Part shown: piece by piece, positions 5,703 through 8,970 of the stretch
Numbering within the stretch: the stretch's first letter is position 1
Layout of the letters: the number at the start of each line of letters is the position of its first letter
From: Treponema sp.
GTDB taxonomy: Bacteria > Spirochaetota > Spirochaetia > Treponematales > Breznakiellaceae
NCBI GenBank assembly: GCA_031266255.1
Contig: JAISBK010000015.1
Location: 1 to 8,970 of the forward strand
Direction of reading: 5' to 3'
Length of the DNA: 8,970 bases
Translations under genes and position numbers: made by a program
The notes under the pieces: model-generated
Told to the model about the DNA's origin: nothing
The model's input: the letters and a program-made list of their open reading frames with translations, nothing else
The model's database searches: none

Positions 5703-5752
5703 AGAGCGGCGTACGTCCCTTCATTCCTGTTTCTAGTGATGAGTGCTATCCA

Positions 5753-5780
5753 ATACTGAAGCATTGAAGCTTGGCAGTAT
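5753..5780. terminator. Hairpin between convergent genes, weak candidate bidirectional terminator
   Basis: ATACTG (5753-5758) pairs with CAGTAT (5775-5780), and inside it AAGC (5759-5762) pairs with GCTT (5769-5772), leaving a two-base GG bulge. It lies midway between the tpiA stop and the stop of the minus-strand HD-GYP gene, where transcription from both sides should end. Neither strand has a U-run after the stem, so it may depend on other factors or not be a terminator at all. Confidence 0.35.
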
Positions 5781-5813
5781 AACAGAGCAGGCTTCGTTAG
5801 AAGTAGGAACGAA

Positions 5814-7043
5814 TTAATACGGTGTAGGGCCAGGTACTGCTTGGTTTGAATAAGGGGCCATCACTGTATCTAAATCACCCACGATGGTCTTATCAATCAA
5901 TCCTTTTTGTGCCATGTCGTATAAAATCGGCATGGTTTCTGCATGACTGCGGCTGCCATGATACGGACGGGCTTCGCTTACCGCTTGATAAATATCAATA
6001 CAGGCCAACATACGGGCATTGAAATCCAAATCTTCCGCGTTTTTTCCCCAGGGATAGCCTGTGCCATTTAGTTTTTCGTGATGGGATGAAGCCAGCGTAC
6101 AGATACCCTCGAAACCGGTTATGTCTTTAAGCAGTTCCCACGTATGCTGCACATGGCTCTTGATACAGGCAAACTCCGCATCATCAAGTTTATCCGGTTT
6201 TTCCAGGATCTGCGAAGGAATGGCAAGCTTACCCAGATCATGGAGGGCCGCTGCAAGGTAGAGGTGAGCCCGAAGAGATAGGTCATAACCGTAGTAACCG
6301 CTCATAAGCCATGCCCGGTTGGCGATCTCTATGGAATGACGCCAAGTAAACGTAGATTTATAGTCGATGATGCGGGCGATGAGATCCGCGAGATGGAAGA
6401 CCGTGGTATTGGTAATATCCACGGTCCAGACCGGTATAGTGCTCTGAGCGGTCTCGAGGATCCTATCGTCCCGCAAAGAACGCAGCATGGCTTCATCGAA
6501 AATACCAAGCATAGCCTGTGCCGCATCCTTGGTAAAACAGGTTCCTGCTTCATGGGCAATTTTTGTGCGTAAATCCGATACATCCAGCCTGGAAATCCTT
6601 TGTAAATGGTACGTAACATCCAGGGTATCTGCAATAGCAATGATCGCGGCTCCCAGCGGAAAGGTCCCCTCTGGCTTGCCAAAGGGACCCAAGCCATCAG
6701 CCCGTTCATGATGATACAAGACAAACCCGTCTATAGCGTGCAAAGGATTATCGCCAAGTAGGGCCTCTACATTGCGTTGCCCTGCGTGGCAATGCAGGCT
6801 CAAAGCAACACCCGAGTCGAGCCGTTCAGCCATGATGTATTCTGTGAGGGCGCTGTCATGTAACAAGGCGCAGGTACTTAACGCTGATACGAGAGAGGTA
6901 TCCATCCCGCAGTAGCGTCCCATAGCCGCAGATAGCACTGCGATTCGTTTGCCATGATGGGTGCTTGCTCCGAGAAGCTCTCCCTCCACTATATCAAGGG
7001 CTGTGGCAATCGCCCTGATCAGTTGATCCATTCTGATAAACAT
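5814..7043 (-). CDS. Tandem HD / HD-GYP domain protein, putative cyclic-di-GMP phosphodiesterase (409 aa)
   Basis: The protein has two HD-type domains and no recognisable receiver, PAS or membrane segment, so it is probably cytosolic. The C-terminal domain (about 228-375) fits HD-GYP: His236, HDLGKLAIP (268-276) with the metal-binding His-Asp pair, His297, HHEKLNGTGYP (321-331), Asp350 in ACIDIYQAV, and RPYHG. Deviations are Asn in place of the usual Asp in HHERxDG, and SHVQHTWELL instead of the usual HxxxG pattern. The N-terminal domain (about 28-145) keeps HH (29-30), HD (62-63), HHERADG (111-117) and AIADTLD, but has GLGPFG instead of GYP, suggesting a degenerate or regulatory copy. Hydrolysis of c-di-GMP is a family-level inference. 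The Shine-Dalgarno is weak (AGAGAAAAAAG), so ATG 7031 (residue 5) is an alternative start. Convergent with tpiA, divergent from the chemoreceptor gene. Confidence 0.85.
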   Translation of the reverse strand: MFIRMDQLIRAIATALDIVEGELLGASTHHGKRIAVLSAAMGRYCGMDTSLVSALSTCALLHDSALTEYIMAERLDSGVALSLHCHAGQRNVEALLGDNPLHAIDGFVLYHHERADGLGPFGKPEGTFPLGAAIIAIADTLDVTYHLQRISRLDVSDLRTKIAHEAGTCFTKDAAQAMLGIFDEAMLRSLRDDRILETAQSTIPVWTVDITNTTVFHLADLIARIIDYKSTFTWRHSIEIANRAWLMSGYYGYDLSLRAHLYLAAALHDLGKLAIPSQILEKPDKLDDAEFACIKSHVQHTWELLKDITGFEGICTLASSHHEKLNGTGYPWGKNAEDLDFNARMLACIDIYQAVSEARPYHGSRSHAETMPILYDMAQKGLIDKTIVGDLDTVMAPYSNQAVPGPTPY

Positions 7044-7076
7044 CTTTTTTCTCTGTTAATTGATATAGAATAGCTC

Positions 7077-7105
7077 AGTATAGACTATCCCCTGGTCCTG
7101 GGCAA
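7077..7105 (-). promoter_or_regulatory. Promoter candidate of the HD-GYP gene
   Basis: On the minus strand TTGCCC (7100-7105) and TATACT (7077-7082) are 17 bases apart; matches to consensus are 4 of 6 and 5 of 6. Transcription would start near 7070, giving a leader of about 27 nt. The inverted repeat CTATCC (7085-7090) / GGATAG (7112-7117) overlaps the spacer and the -35, where an operator could sit. Confidence 0.5.
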
Positions 7106-7353
7106 TGCTTAGGATAGGACTGTTAGGACGGAACAGGTATTAGGGGAGAACCGGTATTGGGGACAATTGACGGAAGAGATATCAGGAGGGGTGAATGAGA
7201 TAGCGACTGGGTCGAATCAGATAAATAGAGCGATTGAAGTAGGAAAGTTTAAGGTGCGGTAATGGTAATTCCCTGATGGTTGCCAGGATGGTTATCACGA
7301 TGACTTCTTCCAATTTTATATGCACTGATCCTGAAAAGACCCGTTTCTTTTGA
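7106..7353. other. Intergenic region with short purine-rich direct repeats, no gene supported
   Basis: The divergent spacer between the HD-GYP gene and the chemoreceptor gene spans 7044-7480. In this central part GGTATT followed by A/G-rich bases occurs at 7136 and again at 7153 (period 17), and TTAGGA occurs at about 7109 and 7123. A 60-codon minus-strand frame (7182-7364) lacks a Shine-Dalgarno and recognisable motifs and is not called a gene. Confidence 0.4.
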
Positions 7354-7383
7354 TTGACAGACATGGTAAGATTGAGTAATACT
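7354..7383 (+). promoter_or_regulatory. Promoter candidate of the chemoreceptor gene
   Basis: A perfect TTGACA (7354-7359) is followed after 18 bases by AATACT (7378-7383, 4 of 6), or after 17 by TAATAC (3 of 6). Transcription would start near 7390, giving a leader of about 90 nt. I found no good match to the sigma-28 flagellar/chemotaxis consensus in this region, so housekeeping sigma control is more likely. Confidence 0.5.
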
Positions 7384-7480
7384 AAAGTTCAGTTTCAATT
7401 ATCCAAGATTGTTTTAGCCTGTACTAAGTTTTGAAGCGCCTCGTTTATGAATTGATCACTTACTTGAAGGAGATAATCTA

Positions 7481-8970
7481 ATGAAAATAGGCAAAAAGCT
7501 TATTATTATGATAGTGGCATTGAATCTGGTGGGGACCGCCGTACTGACTGGAACTATTCTCATGCTTACCCAAAAACAAATACGCGACCTTATTACTCAT
7601 GAAATTACCAATCTGGCCCGGGAGAATGCTCTGGCAATTCAAGTATGGCTTGATAAGTACATGGATGCGGCCCGGACCGTCGGACAAATCATGTCGGAAT
7701 ATGAAGGAATAGAACCAGTAGAACGGCGGCCCCTGTTTAACCTGATGCTCCGTTCTTTGGTTGAGGAGAATCCTGAAATTACGGCCGCGGGAAGTTGCTG
7801 GGAACCCAATGCCTTGGACGGATTTGATGCGGAATTCATCAATACCGAAGGAACCGACTATACCGGCCGATTTATTCCGTATTGGGTTCGCAACGGTTCG
7901 ACCGTAAACTTGCAACCTCAGCTCGGTTATGACGACCCGGTGCAAGGGAATTTCTACCAGATCCCGAAACAGAGCGGCAAGGAGACTATCGTCGAACCCT
8001 ATACCTATATAATCGGTGGCAAGGAGATCTTGATGACCACCTTGGTTGAGCCGGTCAAACAGAATGGCCGCTTTGTGGGAATGGCGAATATCGATATTGA
8101 CGTGAGCGCGGTTCAGGAACGGGCGGAACAAATAAAACCCTATGAAGGTGCTGTCGCCATGGTATACAGTAATGGCGGACTGATAAGCGGCCATTTTGAT
8201 CCGCGCAGGATCGGAGAACGCATGATTGATACCGAACAGGATGTGGTAGGCCCCTATTTGCCTGATCTTATGAAGGCCATACAAACGGGACAGCAGTTTA
8301 CCTTTACCAACCGGGTTTCCCAGTTCGATGAAGTTATGTTTTTTATCTGTGTTCCTTTGATCATAGGTAACACATCTACCCCTTGGGGCCTTATGTTGGG
8401 AATTCCCAGCGGGGTTATAAGCAAGCCTATATATAACATGCTTGTGATCGGTGGCATTATTGCTATCTTCATGCTCCTCCTCATTTCTGGAGGGGCATTC
8501 TTCTTGTCCCAGTCCATCAGCAATCCTTTGAAGCGGATGGTGACGGTATTAGGGGATATTGGAGAAGGAGACTTAACCAAGCGGCTTGAGGCTTTGAGCA
8601 AGGACGAAATTGGGGATATGACCCTGTCCTTTAACCATACTCTGGATAAGATTCGGAGCCTCATCCTGATAATCAGGACCAAAGCCCAATCCCTCTCGCA
8701 AACCGGTTCAGACCTTTCTCTGAATATGGGTACCACGGCAACGGCCATCAACGAAATTGCCTCTAATATCCAAAGCTTAAAAAGCCAGGTGGGCAATCAG
8801 AGCAATGAGGTTGAGAACACGGGCAATGCCATGGAAAAAATAAGCAACCATATTGCAGCCCTCAATGCACAGATCGATCAACAGGCGGCCAGCGTCTCCC
8901 AGTCCTCATCGGCTATTGAGCAGATGCTTGCCAATATCCAGTCGGTTACCAATACCTTAGTCAAAAACGC
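7481..8970 (+). CDS. Methyl-accepting chemotaxis protein, dCache-HAMP type (3' end outside window)
   Basis: The first 496 codons of an inner-membrane chemoreceptor that would sense a ligand outside the membrane and control CheA. Residues about 7-29 are the first membrane helix. Residues about 35-315 form the extracytoplasmic sensor, a dCache-type domain by pattern (TDYTGRFIPYWVR, YDDPVQGNFYQIPK, SGKETIVEPYTY, GRFVGMANIDIDV). The second membrane helix is at about 320-342, followed by HAMP (about 343-395, ISNPLKRM, GEGDLTKRL, KDEIGDM). The rest is the start of the helical signalling region (INEIASNI, QAASVSQSSSAIEQM). The conserved CheA/CheW-binding tip and most methylation sites lie beyond the window. 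The start is supported by AAGGAG 8 bases upstream. The ligand is not predictable by eye; I do not see a clean amino-acid-binding dCache motif. Confidence 0.93.
   Translation, partial: MKIGKKLIIMIVALNLVGTAVLTGTILMLTQKQIRDLITHEITNLARENALAIQVWLDKYMDAARTVGQIMSEYEGIEPVERRPLFNLMLRSLVEENPEITAAGSCWEPNALDGFDAEFINTEGTDYTGRFIPYWVRNGSTVNLQPQLGYDDPVQGNFYQIPKQSGKETIVEPYTYIIGGKEILMTTLVEPVKQNGRFVGMANIDIDVSAVQERAEQIKPYEGAVAMVYSNGGLISGHFDPRRIGERMIDTEQDVVGPYLPDLMKAIQTGQQFTFTNRVSQFDEVMFFICVPLIIGNTSTPWGLMLGIPSGVISKPIYNMLVIGGIIAIFMLLLISGGAFFLSQSISNPLKRMVTVLGDIGEGDLTKRLEALSKDEIGDMTLSFNHTLDKIRSLILIIRTKAQSLSQTGSDLSLNMGTTATAINEIASNIQSLKSQVGNQSNEVENTGNAMEKISNHIAALNAQIDQQAASVSQSSSAIEQMLANIQSVTNTLVKN

Noticed and set aside
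7182..7364. 60-codon minus-strand frame in the intergenic region before the chemoreceptor
   Set aside because: No Shine-Dalgarno precedes its ATG, which overlaps the chemoreceptor promoter candidate, and the translation is not recognisable.
7478..8284. 268-codon minus-strand frame opposite the chemoreceptor gene
   Set aside because: It lies wholly antisense to a well-supported receptor sequence with recognisable sensor motifs, its translation shows no family pattern, and it reflects codon bias of the true gene.

Overview
The window looks like a chromosomal piece of a spirochaete, most likely a Treponema of the termite-gut type (such as T. primitia or T. azotonutricium). This is inferred from three things: the make-up of the glycolytic proteins (a GAPDH recalling the kinetoplastid glycosomal type, and a PGK with an SHLGDP motif and a long insert), a large lipoprotein built of DUF5018 and Ig-like repeats, and a long poly-G tract of the kind known from treponemal tpr loci. 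No database search was possible, so the genus remains an inference. No insertion sequence, CRISPR array, tRNA, rRNA or phage gene was seen.

Layout. Bases 1-1770 (minus strand) hold the first 590 codons of a surface lipoprotein that continues beyond the left edge; five Big_3-like units of about 80 residues form most of it. Bases 1771-2436 are a long non-coding region with two possible minus-strand promoters, a strong minus-strand terminator hairpin between them, a 19-G homopolymer, a GC-rich hairpin-containing block with no assigned function, and the promoter and leader of the next operon. Bases 2437-5702 (plus strand) are a glycolytic operon, gap-pgk-tpiA, which carries out consecutive triose-phosphate steps. 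GC-rich hairpins lie in both spacers, each able to compete with a helix covering the next Shine-Dalgarno sequence. Bases 5814-7043 (minus strand, convergent with tpiA) encode a stand-alone protein with two HD-GYP-like domains, probably linked to cyclic-di-GMP. Bases 7044-7480 are a divergent intergenic region with a promoter candidate for each neighbour. From 7481 to the right edge runs a dCache-HAMP methyl-accepting chemotaxis receptor whose signalling tip lies outside the window.

How the parts relate. The three glycolytic genes form one housekeeping unit. The HD-GYP protein and the chemoreceptor are divergently transcribed signalling genes; their adjacency hints at, but does not prove, a joint role in motility. 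The most unusual signal is the poly-G/poly-C tract: exactly 17 of its 19 bases would be the complete spacer of a minus-strand promoter facing the lipoprotein gene. That is the arrangement expected of a transcriptional phase-variation switch, complicated by a terminator hairpin about 60-100 nt downstream.
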